Of a stretch of DNA of 63,131 bases, positions 1-9,939 are shown piece by piece (position 1 is the stretch's first letter; each line of letters starts with the position of its first letter). The notes under the pieces are model-generated. The model saw nothing but the letters and a program-made list of their open reading frames with translations. It did not search any database and was not told where the DNA came from. The stretch is from Chromera velia. Taxonomy: Eukaryota; Sar; Chromeraceae. The stretch is taken from positions 102,869 through 165,999 of the forward strand of contig JAHBMJ010003752.1 in the NCBI GenBank assembly GCA_018398765.1, in the 5' to 3' direction. Both the position numbers and the translations under genes were made by a program.

Positions 1-641
1 AAATTGATGGTGTCATAGGGTGACGTAGTTCAACGGTAGTTGATGTACACAAGTGCTGCTTGAAGAGTATTCGATTAGTTTAGCTACAATTTCGGTAGCG
101 CTCGATCGCATTGGGTTTTAGTGCCCCCTAATCCGCCCTCAGGGGCTCGCTTTCTATAGCTAGAGCTAGAGCTAGAGTGGTTTTAACGTTTTTTTGAGCT
201 AATGTAAGCTAATTAAGCCAATTTTAACCCAGAAAACGAAGGCTAGGTTACAAAGCTCAGGAACACTTACAAAGAGTTGAGGTGGCAGTGCGCGTATGTA
301 CGTCGTATATGAATCTCGGATTGAAAAATCTGATGTACGCGCAGATGTCTAGGAATCGTAAGTACTTCAATTTGATTAGTCAAAATTACAGCGTTAAATC
401 GTGTTAAATTGAACTAAGCTCGATCAATTTTAATTCAAAGATAAAATTTGAGCGATATGTTTGAGACTTTAAGACTTAAGTTTAAGTGCATGAGGGGCGG
501 CCCAAGGGCCTCTTTTTTTGTTTTTCTAACGTGATGATCCAAACAGACATTCTAAGTATAACTTTGAGTCTTTAACGCGTTCTCAAGCTACAGGCCTCTC
601 TTTGAGCTTGTTTTCAAAGCTTATTCCGGCTCTAGTACCGG
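1..641. other. AT-rich intergenic DNA, no gene seen
   Basis: No open frame, RNA gene or repeat could be recognised. The stretch is AT-rich and contains short self-repeating runs (for example GAGCTA copies near 160-177). It lies 3' of the minus-strand membrane protein gene that ends at 642, so its right part probably contains that gene's 3' UTR and poly(A) site. Confidence 0.5.
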
Positions 642-1664
642 TTACACACATCGGTGTTCTCTGACCGCGTATGCTGCCCTCAACGCAATCAACTGCATGG
701 CAAAGATCCCCCCAAACAACCCCGCTAGACCCGCAAAGCGCGCAGAGTCGCTCCCCGGAGCTCCAAAGCCCAGCTGCGTGACCGACCAGTCAACCACACG
801 CATTACTGCGGGCACCAGACAGGCGTTGTAAAAGAGACCGTGCATGTTGCCAATGTGAGTTCGTAGCAGTGCCTCGGGACTATTCCAAAACGGAACTGGC
901 GGTCTGTCCCCTTCTTCCTCCCTCTCTTCTGATTCTGCTGCGTTTGTCATCTCCACACAGTCACGCTCACCTGCACCATTACCATCAAGGCCGTGGTGAT
1001 CTTCCCTCTCTCCACCATCCCCGTGCTGGAGAGAAACTTCCCCATTTCTCATTTCTGCTACAGATGGCTTGCCCACCTCTTCAAGAAGCTGCTCTTGATC
1101 TGCGCTGTGCGTGCGCACTTCGCTTATCAGACTGACTGCCGGAGCGCCCCCGCCCACGAGAGCACGGTATCTCCGAATCACGACCCACCCGAACAGAGTC
1201 GCGATCAGTTGAGCGGCACCCGCTACAGACAGACCAATTTTCATTTCGAGCGAAACTGAGGCAGCACGCTCCTCCCAAGCAGTCCAAAGTCCGGAGAGAG
1301 CCCCGACGATAGAGCAGGTCAGCCCGCAGCGCCCAACCCAGACGTGAGTGCACTTCCAGGCAGGACCGTGGGATGGTGTGTGGAACAAATTTTGGACACA
1401 GAACAGGCAGGTGAGAAAGGAAGTCACCAAATGCACTGTAAAGACCGGACCAACCGGCAACCTTCCAATGAGCTCAGGAAGGTCAAGAGGAAACTTGATC
1501 AGAAAGAACCAGGCAAAGAAAGAAGCGCCAAACAACCACCAAAGGTGAAAATTTCCATTTAGAACTTTTCGGTTTTCTTCTGTGCCAAGTTGCGGACCGA
1601 GAAGCTGCTCAGGTGCATCATCATCACTGTCAGCTCCTTCATAGGGCCGTCTACTCTCTGACAT
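642..1664 (-). CDS. multi-pass membrane protein, unknown family
   Basis: Single open frame of 340 codons with no intron evident. The protein has an acidic N-terminus (about 35 residues), then four hydrophobic segments (about residues 43-60, 72-94, 113-130 and 143-163), a hydrophilic acidic/Glu-rich loop (about 175-260), and two further hydrophobic segments (about 275-292 and 309-331). This predicts a six-span membrane protein with a large soluble loop. I do not recognise the family; it has no transporter or enzyme signature that I can name. The start at 1664 is the first ATG of the frame and opens with MSESRR. The likely promoter (GC-rich block, TGCATGCA, TATATA) lies 350-500 bases upstream. 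A LINE-like remnant begins about 500 bases upstream, so the gene has a mobile element close behind its promoter. Confidence 0.7.
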   Translation of the reverse strand: MSESRRPYEGADSDDDAPEQLLGPQLGTEENRKVLNGNFHLWWLFGASFFAWFFLIKFPLDLPELIGRLPVGPVFTVHLVTSFLTCLFCVQNLFHTPSHGPAWKCTHVWVGRCGLTCSIVGALSGLWTAWEERAASVSLEMKIGLSVAGAAQLIATLFGWVVIRRYRALVGGGAPAVSLISEVRTHSADQEQLLEEVGKPSVAEMRNGEVSLQHGDGGEREDHHGLDGNGAGERDCVEMTNAAESEEREEEGDRPPVPFWNSPEALLRTHIGNMHGLFYNACLVPAVMRVVDWSVTQLGFGAPGSDSARFAGLAGLFGGIFAMQLIALRAAYAVREHRCV

Positions 1665-2012
1665 GCTGGAGAGCTGACAAGAAGAAACTTCCAGGATCTT
1701 GAATGCAGCTGGGTACGCTTTTCGATAGCGGAGAGAGGCACAACTAAGAGTAGGATCAAATGATAGACGTGTTTTGCCGTCTCCCTTCGATTTAAGGACT
1801 CGCGCAACTGTTCCTGTGCATGCTGTATTGGTGGCACTCAGTCAGTGAAGGGTTCTCCCTGGCTTTCAGCCAATACAGAAATACACTAGATCTTGGGGAG
1901 TTCACTGTCGGCATCATCCGTCCAACCCGGCCGTCTATGGATGCTTTTGTGTATATATCAATGGTCGAAGCCGTCTCTGTCCATCATTGGTCAGACTGAA
2001 TTAAGGTCGCGG

Positions 2013-2150
2013 CGGCGCGGCCCCGATCGGCCCCGGAAAGTTATTAATTTAAATATGCATGCATGGAAATTAAGCGCGCGCGCGCGCGCGCCGGCCGTGC
2101 ATGTTGCCGCGGCGCCGCCGCGCATGCACATTCTTCCCACGCATATATAC
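2013..2150 (-). promoter_or_regulatory. GC-rich promoter-like block
   Basis: The block contains GGCCCCGGAAAG at 2029-2040, TGCATGCA at 2056-2063, a run of alternating GC at about 2074-2092, CGCATGCA at about 2121-2128 and ATATATA near 2143-2149. The same combination (GGCCC(C)GGAAAG, TGCATGC, GC-rich core, TATA run) recurs between the ChaN-like and RMC1 genes and, in part, upstream of 53663/54350. Placement 350-490 bases upstream of the ATG at 1664 fits a promoter for that gene. Function is inferred. Confidence 0.4.
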
Positions 2151-2465
2151 CAACCTTGCGAGGAATCGGAATCATTCCCCCCACAGCAGCAAAAGAAGCC
2201 GGAGACCCAGCAGCAGCCTCTAAGCAGGCAGTCAGCTGGCTAGTTTCTTCCATTGTGCACCATCGCAAGTATGAACGGCGTTTCCATAGCGAGTGTGTGG
2301 AAAAAGCGACAGAGGGGTTTAAACAGCCAAAAGCGCAGTGGGCAGAGAGAGTGTGGGGGGGGCTGACAATGTGGGTAAGCTTACAGCCCCAGTTCGAAAC
2401 TATTCGAAACCTGCAGGCATACAGCATAACGTTAAAAGGAAGGAGGCACAGGGACGTGGCTGAAT

Positions 2466-2715
2466 ATGATTCCAAGGGAGAACGATAACGCCAATCTTTC
2501 CCTTTTGGAATTTCGTGACGCTATCGTTCTGCATCTCGGAGCTGAGTTGACGGACGCACCTGAAAGGTGTGATGACTGTGGGCAGGTCTGGAACACCCGA
2601 CATGCAGAGGTATGCAAAAGGGGGGGGCTAGTACACAGAAGGCATGATGAGGCAGTGTTGGTATTAAAAGTATTGCTAGAAGAGGCAGGGTTTCGCAGGG
2701 TTTTAGGTTACCCTC
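2466..2715 (+). pseudogene. LINE polyprotein fragment with zinc motif, left half
   Basis: The frame reads LSLLEFRDAIVLHLG, then CDDCG, a His and a Cys (C-x2-C-x8-H-x3-C), then GGLVHRRHDEAV. From family knowledge, this order (EFRDA, CxxC...H...C, GGLV.RH(N/D)E) occurs in the C-terminal region of LINE-type reverse transcriptase proteins; in R2-type elements the zinc motif plus RH.. precedes a restriction-like endonuclease. The preceding part (about 2165-2488) continues in another frame, so there is a frameshift near 2470-2488. The frame runs into the LTR at 2716 and stops three bases inside it. Reading continues in the same phase after the right-hand target duplication at 9041. Confidence 0.6.
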
Positions 2716-2983
2716 TGTAGGTTTGCTAAGAGATAACTAGGGAGGATTTCTAGAGCCATTCATAGGACGCACAAAAGAACTGATCGTTTGGTTCTTCTTC
2801 TAGACATTCTTATTTCTCCATGAGATATAACAAATCATAACACCGGTGTCAGTCTGTGAAAAGACGTATGCAGCAAAACCATGCAGACTGAGGCAGGCCG
2901 GCAGACTAAGCGCGTACGTCAAACATGCGGCGGCACGATAATCAGGCGATGACACGTTGGCGGCATCAGGCATCAGTACTACA
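2716..2983 (-). repeat. 3' LTR of the chromovirus
   Basis: This direct repeat of 268 bases matches 8769-9036. On the + strand it begins TGTAGG and ends ACTACA, so it has canonical TG...CA ends. The sequence just right of it (about 2984-3002), read on the minus strand, is purine-rich (GAGAGGGACAGG) and is the likely polypurine tract. Confidence 0.9.
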
Positions 2984-3707
2984 ATATGCCTGTCCCTCTC
3001 AGACGTGTGTCCTCACATGTAGTCAAACCTGAACGGACACACTTTTATCAAATGCAGCTGGACAAGACATTTGTTCACTGACGGTCAGACACATGAGACT
3101 ACAGTGAATCAATCGATCTCAATCGACCCGCAAACGATCCATCACATAAACATCTCTCAACATGTTGGCATGCTACGGCCAACAACATAAGCAGGCATCG
3201 GCTTGCATGGACTCTTTCATGCAGCCGATCATGGAAGAACACCCATTCAGACTGGATGCTCCACATTCAGTCACCAGACAAGTGATTCCGTACATTAAAC
3301 GGTGCAAGAAAAATAGATAGATGGAAGAAGAGAACAGAATACATGCATGCATGTACGAAAAGCATTGAAAAAAAAACCTAAACGTAGGAAAGAGGAAAGC
3401 AATAAAAAGCATACAAAAGAGAGAGAGGAAATAGGGAAAGATACAGAGAAAGATGCAGAGACGATGACAGAGAGAGAAGACGTCGTCACAAGATAGAGAG
3501 AAAAAAAAAAAAGTGCATCATTCATTCATTCATGCATTCATTCATCCATCCATTCATTCTCACTTCCCCTGTCCTTCCCGCGACCCCTCAGGAATAGAAC
3601 GAGAGTGAGAGAAAGTTATGCACAAACATTTATTCATATACATTCATTCCCTTTGATTCCTAGTCTCCCCACTTCTTTCCCCCTCTCCCTCCGAGAGGCC
3701 TTCCAGG
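2984..3707. other. chromovirus 3' untranslated segment
   Basis: No coding frame can be supported between the chromodomain stop and the 3' LTR. The stretch contains A-rich runs, ATTC/ATCC tetranucleotide repeats near 3519-3560 and GAGAGA runs. It belongs to the LTR element by position. Confidence 0.6.
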
Positions 3708-4208
3708 CTACGCCAAGAACTCTCTGATTTTCAAACGAGCATTCAGAAGATTCTCTGATGGCTCCCACGTGGCATTCCTTTCTGAATCCCCTTTCCAGTG
3801 TACTTAATACTTCACACTACGACCGATCTTCCTCTTGTCGAGGACTGTCTCTACTTTATGCTCTGCTTCAGTCAAGTGTGGAAGGCGTACCGGCAGAGGA
3901 TTCTTTTCAGACTGTCCTTCTTGTAGCAAATATCTTTTTAATCAGACCACGTGAAGAACTGAATGTTTTCTGACCCCCTTAGGAAACACCAGTTTGGATG
4001 TGACCTTTCCGACCCGTCGGTCTACTTCAAATGGCCCGTACCACAGATATGCAAGTTTCTTTCGATCTCCCTCCGATGTTTTTACTCCGGCAAAGAAGTT
4101 TCTGTGGACCATAACCTAATCTCTAGGCTTGAATTCTTCTTCTCTTCTTCTCTGGTTGTAGTAATGTGCTGCTCTCTCCTTCGCTCTCTCCAATCGGTCT
4201 CTCACCTC
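3708..4208 (-). pseudogene. chromovirus integrase C-terminus and chromodomain
   Basis: In the phase of the preceding integrase piece the minus strand gives RAAHYYNQRRR, then LWYGPFEVDRRVGK (integrase GPF/Y module), and finally VETVLDKRKIGRSV, a stop, VHWKGDS and ATWEPSENLLNA, ending at TAG 3708-3710. The last block is a chromodomain (aromatic cage region plus W-K-G and A-T-W-E-P-x-x-N-L). Three internal stops (TAG, TGA, TAA) were seen. Chromodomains in this position are known to steer integration toward particular chromatin. Confidence 0.8.
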
Positions 4209-6626
4209 CTAAACGATGTCCACCCTCTCCTTCAAGTCTTGTGAAGCTTCAGGTGAGGATGGGTGGGGGCAGAGAAAACTGGTGAGAGTGAGTGGATCTC
4301 TTTGTTCAACGACATGGAAGGGAGTGAATCCAGTCGACTTATGGACGCTCGTGCGGACTGCAAAGGCAAGCATCTTCAAGTGCTGAGGCCAGTCCTTCTG
4401 ATGGTCTGCGACGAAGCACCGAAACATCTGCTTAAGCATCCGATCTCCATCTGTCCGTCTGTCTGAGGGTACTGAGCAGTTAACATCTTGAGCTTGGTTC
4501 TACATAGGTGGAACAGTGTTTGCCAAAAGTTTGAGACAAACCTGGAGTCGCGATCAGAGACAATTGATTGTGGCATGCCATGCTCACACACCACTTCATC
4601 GAAAAACTTCTGTGCTGTCTCTCGGGCTCCGGCTGTCTCTCTGGTGGGAACAAAGATCGCCCACTTGCTCAACCTGCATACCACATCCATGATCAAGTCA
4701 ACTACCTCTCTCTTAAACTGAACAGGTGGAAAACGACTGATGAAATCCATTAAGAAATCGTAAAAGGGAGACTCTGATACAGAGAGTAGTTGAAGAAGGC
4801 CTGCAGGCTTTTCGTTCGACGATTTGTTCCTTTGACACACATTGCAGTGAGCGACGTAGTGTATCACCCGCTTCCACATGTGTGGCCAAAAGAAGTCTGC
4901 AGCCAGTCGTCGGTAGGTCTTATCTACTCTAAGGTGCCCAGCCAAAGGAGAATCGTGACACTCCCAGATGACTTGCCTTTGCAGTGTCTTCGTCGGGATC
5001 GCCAGTCTCCTCTGGTCATAGTACAGAAGTCCCTCCTTCACCGAGAAATGACTCAAACGCAAATGCACGTGGGCAAGGGGGGTGCCTTGGATGAGAGCAT
5101 GAGTGAGGAAAGGAAGGAGCTCCTTGAAGAAAGAGTCTTGAGCGTACCCCTTCCTAACTTGATCCAGAAACTTTGCGTCTAGACAGACCTTTCGAGTGTT
5201 CTCCACCTGGGCAATTCGGTCTGTTTCCTTTTCATCAGACCTCTCCTCTCCTGTCTGCTTCTGCATTCTGGTTCGAGACGGTCGACGTGACAACGCGTCT
5301 GCCATAATGTTCTTGGAGCCAGGGATGTACTGAGGAACAATGCCTAATGCATTCAGGAAGATGGCCCATCTCTTCACTCTCTCGGGGCCTTCGATCAGAC
5401 CCCCTGAAGTGCCAAGCCACTTCAAGCTCTCGTGATTGGAATAGACCTTCGTGGTGTGATTCACATAAATGCGGAAGGTCTTCACCCCAAACACAACTGC
5501 CAGAAGCTCCTTCTCCCGAATCGGATACTTCTGCTCAGCTTGAACGAGCTTCCTGGAAGCAAGGGCTATAACTCTCAGTCCATTCATTCTTGGATCCCAC
5601 TGCATCAGAGCTGCTGCGATGCAGATCTCTTTCTCTGACGCATCAACATACAAGTCGAAAGGGCGGGTGGGATCTGGGATGAAGAGAAGAATCAATTCTG
5701 CAATCTTCTCTTTCAACTCCTTGAACGCTGCTTCACAGACCTCTGACCAAACGAACTTGACCTTCGCCTGGAGAAGAGAAGTGAGCGGGGCTGTGACGTG
5801 ACTGTACTTATAGATGAATCTCCGAAACCAGTTCCACAGTCCCAAGAAGACATGAAGCTCATGTTTGTTCTTAGGCTTCGGCCAAGTCTGAATGAGCTCT
5901 TCCTTCTTTGGCTCCGCTCTCACTCCTACATCCGAGATCTCCAGCCCGATGTACACGACCTTCGGGACAAAGAATTTGCACTTGGAGATCTTCACATAAT
6001 ACTCGTCTTTTCTCAGGCATCCAAGGACTCTTCGCAAATCCTCTTCGTGTTGGTCGACCGTCGGGGAGTACACAAGGACATCATCGATCCAAGCAAATGC
6101 GCAGTTATCCAGAACTTCGCGAAGGGCTGGTTGGCGGTGGGTTACACATCCCAAAAGGCATCACCAGCTACTCATAGTTGCCGTACTGGATGCACATCAC
6201 TATCTTCGGTTCGTCACCCAGTTGAATACGAAGCTGATAGAAAAACTACCACATATCGAGGACCGAAAAAATCTTTGCTCCGTGGAGACGGTCCAACAAT
6301 TCTTCTGGTCTGGGCATCGCGTACTTATCCTTGATTGTGATCTTGTTCATGGCGCGGTAGTCGATGCACGTCTGTAAACTCCCATCTTTCTTCGCCACAA
6401 AGAAGGCTGGTGCCACAAATGGAGAGACAGAGGGACGGATGAATCCTTTTGCCAACAGATCATCCAGTTGTCTCCTCATCTCATCAAGCTCTCCAAAAGA
6501 AAGTCGGTATGGCGGCCGAGCGGGAGGGGGGTGTCCAGGCTCCAGATCAATCGCAAACTCGACTGACTGTCTTGGGGGTAGCTTGGGAATCTTGTCGTAA
6601 AAGATGTTCCGATACTCTCCCACCAC
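4209..6626 (-). pseudogene. chromovirus reverse transcriptase, RNase H and integrase
   Basis: RT begins near 6626 (LPPRQSVEFAIDLEPG, then the FVAKKDGS and DYRAMN motifs), is stopped near 6246 and changes phase near 6154. The catalytic block reads WIDDVLVYS. RNase H follows: FDLYVDAS, REKELLAVV and ADALSRR; the usual TDHKSL is SNHESL, so one catalytic Asp is Asn. Integrase has the H-H-C-C zinc domain (H...H...CNVCQ) and a D-D-E core (MDF, SDRDSRF, TDGQME). A second frameshift near 4376-4440 moves the reading into another phase (HLKMLAFAVRTSVHKSTGFTP). A TAG sits at 4209-4211. The RT segment between the LVMPFG and IDD motifs is shortened, with the frameshift inside it. Confidence 0.9.
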
Positions 6627-6872
6627 CCATCAAGCTGCAGGGTAGAGGGAGGGATCACTCATGACTTTTGACTACCGGGTCCCCCTATGGAGCGTTTCAT
6701 CCTTCTCCCTCTCTGCTTTCTCTTCTGTTGTCTCTCCTTCTAGCATTTCCTTCTCTGTCTCTTTTCTGATCGCCGCTGCTATTTTCATTTCACCTGGGGG
6801 TTCTACCTCCAGGGTCATCCGCATAGAGGCCAGCACAGGCTCCACCATTTCCAACCTACAAAGATACACCTC

Positions 6873-7427
6873 TCATACACGGCCCTTTCTGACCTCTCTT
6901 TTGAACTTTCTGCTGGAAAGAGTACGGACAGATGTCTGTGTCTGTGACTTGATAGTGACTAACCTTCCATGAGCCCCTGAAATTGGAATCTCCACTTCTT
7001 CTTTGCCCCAATGCACATAAGGCTCATGTTCGATCAGCCACTTCATGCCCAGATAGACATCATAGTCGTTATCGAGGTCAGCCAGAGTGAACTTCATTCT
7101 CTGGTGGTAGCCCTGAATGGAGAAGGCTAGAGGACTGGTGTACTCGCTGACCGTAGTCACCACCGTCTGCCCGTTTTCTCTCATAACGGCCCCCCTACAC
7201 TGACGCGAACTTTGCATCTTCCTGATGGGAAGACCTTTGTCGTAAGCGAATTGGACAGACAGAAATGTCTCCCCCGCCCCACAGTCTAAGAGCACTCTCA
7301 CTGGAATGCCCTCGACAGTGCCCTGGAAACGAATCATCTTCATCTTCCCTTCAGCACTGGCAGCGCCGATTATATTCGCTTGGTCGTACACGTAGGGGTC
7401 AGTGGGCTGCTTTCCCTCAATGTTCAT
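6873..7427 (-). pseudogene. chromovirus aspartic protease region
   Basis: The conceptual product contains VRVLLDCGAGETFLS, the retroviral-type aspartic protease signature (D-S/T/C-G-A), followed about 70 residues later by a hydrophobic YDVYLGMKWLIEH block typical of Ty3/gypsy proteases just upstream of RT. The frame is in phase with gag and with the first part of RT. It is followed by a spacer of about 250 bases without a clear frame before the RT start near 6626. Confidence 0.75.
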
Positions 7428-7739
7428 GGAGAGCTCATTGTTAGGGAACCAGAATTCTTCCTCTCCTTCTCCAATAACCTGATTCCCCTCCTGCCCTGCA
7501 GTCTGAATACCAGGTGCACGGCTATTCCAAATACGCCCTCTCTGCCCCCCCTATGGGCGACCTCTCTGCGTGTTCGGTGGAGAGCTATCATGCGGTAAGC
7601 CTGTCTGTCCGACTGGTATCCACACCCATCGTCCTTCTCCACCGCCGGCGCCAATAGGTGGACCTCCCTGACCACTATACACGGGTCTCTGCAGTCCCGA
7701 AGGACCCTATGGCCTTCTTCCATACGGCTGCTGCAGTCT

Positions 7740-8699
7740 GGGAACATTTGACCCAAACCCCCTCTGCAAAGACAACAAGGATGAACAATCTTTCTTCTTA
7801 TGTCCCTTCTGCTTACAGAGGAAACACCGTCCTTGTTGTATCAGTTCAGCTCTCTTTTTTGAAGAAAGAGAGCACATGGCGTCCAGCTACATGGGAACAG
7901 GTCCGTCAGAGTTGGACCCACCCTGGTGCTTTCCATTCGGTCTGTTGCCCCCAGTCTGAGCATGCCTCTTTCGGTTCCCACCTCTTCCTTCCAAAGTCTC
8001 CACTGCGATACAAGCCGCCTCCACTGCCTCCTCAAGAGTGGAAGGAGCTTTTTTATTCACCTCGAGGCAAATCACATCGGGGATGGCCTTCTTGAAGATG
8101 TGGATGAGATCAGCAGGGGTCGATGTGTCTTTGATTTCTTCCACTAGATCCAGGAAGGCGTCCCCAAAGCTCTCCATACCCTGTGCTTTCGAGTACTGGA
8201 GCTCCTCCAGTGCATCCCTGCGATGATCCTGCTCAAGCGAGTCAATGTACCTCTTTTTTAGTGCCTCTGCGAAGTCTTGGAAGGAACGGAAGGGAGTTGC
8301 GCTTTTCTGCTTCCGGTGGACCTACTTCTTCAGAGTCTTTGACAGATAGCTCTTCGAAATAAAGAGCCATCGACTCTCTGACACTCCCGTGTCCTGGCAA
8401 TACTCTTTCATGCCTTTGAGCCAGTCAGAGACCTCGTGCCGATCTCCTGCAAAGACGGAGGGCTCCTTCACCTTACAGGCTCGAGGCAGTTCTCTGTTGA
8501 GCAACAGAAGATGTTCACCGGCAGGCGTCTCCATTCCAGCGGCCATGGTCGGAGGCACTACTTGCGTCCGTGGCTCCCGAACTTCATCTGCCAGCCTCTG
8601 CATCACAGAGCGTTGCAAGAAAAGTTCCTGGCACAGCTCCTGGAACTGCGCGTTGCACTCGGACTGAGTAACAAACTGACTGAATGTCCCTTCAGTCAT
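7740..8699 (-). pseudogene. chromovirus gag, with CCHC zinc knuckle
   Basis: The frame starts at 8699 (MTEGTFSQFVTQSE) and continues in one phase to the zinc knuckle at about 7785-7828, whose residues are C-F-L-C-K-Q-K-G-H-K-K-K-D-C (C-x2-C-x4-H-x4-C). Two in-frame TAG codons interrupt it, at 8322-8324 and 7887-7889. Between them lies a capsid-like helical region (EALKKRY, then ALEELQYSKAQGMESF). Gag packages element RNA; the knuckle binds nucleic acid. Gag and protease share the same phase, so the ancestor probably had a single gag-pol frame. Confidence 0.75.
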
Positions 8700-8750
8700 T
8701 TAGTACAACCATAACATAAATAGAGATAATTAATTATAGCTTCTGGTCGA

Positions 8751-8768
8751 ACGAGGCTTCTGCTACCC
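8751..8768 (-). other. tRNA primer-binding site, initiator-Met-like
   Basis: Immediately inside the 5' LTR the minus strand reads GGGTAGCAGAAGCCTCGT. It complements a tRNA 3' end ...TTCTGCTACC(A), with one mismatch at the first base (GGG instead of TGG). The TAGCAGA core is what an initiator Met tRNA acceptor stem gives in many eukaryotes, and the stretch that follows contains a T-loop-like TCGA. The tRNA identity is inference. Confidence 0.5.
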
Positions 8769-9036
8769 TGTAGGTTTGCTAAGAGATAACTAGGGAGGAT
8801 TTCTAGAGCCATTCATAGGACGCACAAAAGAACTGATCGTTCGGTTCTTCTTCTAGACATTGTTGTTTCTCCATCAGACACAACAAATCATAACACCGGT
8901 GTCAGTCTGTGAAAAGACGCATGCAGCAAAACCATGCAGACTGAGGCAGGCTAGCAAACTAAGCGCGTGCGTCAAACACGCGGCGGCGCGATAATCAGGC
9001 GATGACACGTTAGCGGCATCAGGCATCAGTACTATA
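8769..9036 (-). repeat. 5' LTR of the chromovirus
   Basis: Matches 2716-2983 without gaps over 268 bases, with about 15 substitutions that are mostly transitions. The terminal CA has become TA on the + strand (ACTATA). On the minus strand this is the upstream, promoter-bearing LTR. Confidence 0.9.
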
Positions 9037-9041
9037 CTCTC

Positions 9042-9574
9042 GATGCAGTGATCCGAAGAAGGGGAGAGACCCTGGGGAGGAAAGGGTTGGAGAGGGATCT
9101 CAGGAATCCGATTTGTTTGCTGTTCAACTTTCAGCGTAACGGACTCCTCGATGTTCGGCTGGCTGATTGTAACCAGTAGAGCTACCTCAGGATGTATCAG
9201 GATAGCAGTGGCAGAGATTCTTGTAGCTACTTGCAGCGCATGAAAGGCAGAAGAATGGGTTGTACTGGGGAGCGTGTACGGAAGCTTGCACGGATTTTGC
9301 ACCGTTTGTGGCTTCTACTGATGGGGTACTCGGTCCTGCGGTAATGGCCGTATTGAGAGTGGCAGTCTATGAAATCTTTCAGAAAACAAGGATGTCAGCA
9401 ATAAGAGTGGGTAGTGCAGTGAAGGCTCGCATGCAAAGAGCGATCCTGCGAGCATCCGTCTACTGCATGCAGGGGGAGCGGCGACCTTGCAGACAGGCAG
9501 TGGAGGGGTGTTTCAGTTCAGCAGGATCGATTGCAGCAATGCAGGCCCCTAGAGACGATGGTGACTGGGCTTAG
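9042..9574 (+). pseudogene. LINE polyprotein fragment, right half
   Basis: Continuation of the split LINE frame. Near 9134-9180 an alternative frame reads GLLDVRLADCN, similar to the F-D-V-R-x-T/A-D block that follows the RH motif in this element class. From about 9218 the main frame reads LLAAHERQKNG, then FAPFVASTDGVLGP and RMQRAILRASVYCMQG, which matches the usual P-(L/F)-V-x-S-x-D-G...(I/L)-R-A-(S/T) end block. It ends with TAG at 9572-9574. Several stops and at least two frame changes lie between 9130 and 9218. Confidence 0.55.
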
Positions 9575-9596
9575 GCCCCTAGGCAGGCCTAGCATT

Positions 9597-9658
9597 TGCA
9601 TCTAACAAAAACGACCACAAAGTAAAATATATATAAAAAACAATTAAAAAAAAAAAAA
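9597..9658 (+). repeat. A-rich 3' tail of the LINE remnant
   Basis: An A-rich stretch ends in a run of As at about 9647-9658 and is followed directly by the 9-base target duplication AACCTTGCG. This fits the 3' end of a LINE inserted in + orientation. Confidence 0.55.
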
Positions 9659-9939
9659 CCTTGCGCGTCCCTTGAATTAATTAGGGAGAGAATATGGAGA
9701 GAATGGTAGATTTGTCTGATCCTTCCTGACTGACACACAGTCGTAGAGGCACTAGCTGTGAGTCAACGTGAGTGAATAGCCCAAAGAGAAGGCACAGCCT
9801 TTGAGCCCCGTGAATCACCGCGCAGACGCCTCGGTCTACGTCTTGTCAGATTCCGTACCTAAGCTCGACGTGCAGCACCTGTCGACTTTCTTTGCTTGGT
9901 ACGCAATCCGCTCTTCGCACGAGTTTTCACTTATCAAAA

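Larger units (their letters stand above)
2716..9036 (-). mobile_element. decayed chromovirus (Ty3/gypsy LTR retrotransposon with chromodomain)
   Basis: A complete-length 6.3-kb element on the minus strand: 5' LTR 8769-9036, primer-binding site just inside, gag with CCHC knuckle, aspartic protease, reverse transcriptase, RNase H, integrase, C-terminal chromodomain, purine-rich tract, 3' LTR 2716-2983. The order protease-RT-RNase H-integrase-chromodomain defines the chromovirus branch of Ty3/gypsy. Both LTRs are 268 bp with no indel and differ at about 15 positions by eye (roughly 94-95 percent identity). Flanking pentamers CCCTC (2711-2715) and CTCTC (9037-9041) look like a target-site duplication with one change. 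Multiple in-frame stops and frameshifts make it non-autonomous now. Confidence 0.9.
2161..9658 (+). mobile_element. 5'-truncated LINE-like retrotransposon, split by an LTR element
   Basis: The host element occupies 2161-2715 and resumes at about 9042-9658; the middle is a later LTR insertion. Its outer ends carry a 9-base direct repeat AACCTTGCG (2152-2160 and 9657-9665), and its right end has an A-rich tail (about 9641-9658), as expected for target-primed insertion. Coding matter on the + strand resembles the C-terminal part of non-LTR retrotransposon polyproteins: a CCHC-type zinc motif, an RHDE motif and a downstream STDG...LRAS block. Without the LTR insertion only about 1.17 kb remains, so it is heavily 5'-truncated. 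It contains frameshifts and stops and is dead. Confidence 0.65.

Noticed and set aside
3708-8699. Alternative genetic code reading TAG as an amino acid, suggested by several TAG stops in the chromovirus
   Set aside because: TAA, TGA and frameshifts also occur in the same element, while host genes here end normally with TAG, TAA or TGA; simple decay explains it.
8748-8790. A tRNA gene next to the right LTR
   Set aside because: Only the 3' end complement is present, directly at the LTR edge, as expected of a primer-binding site; no cloverleaf.
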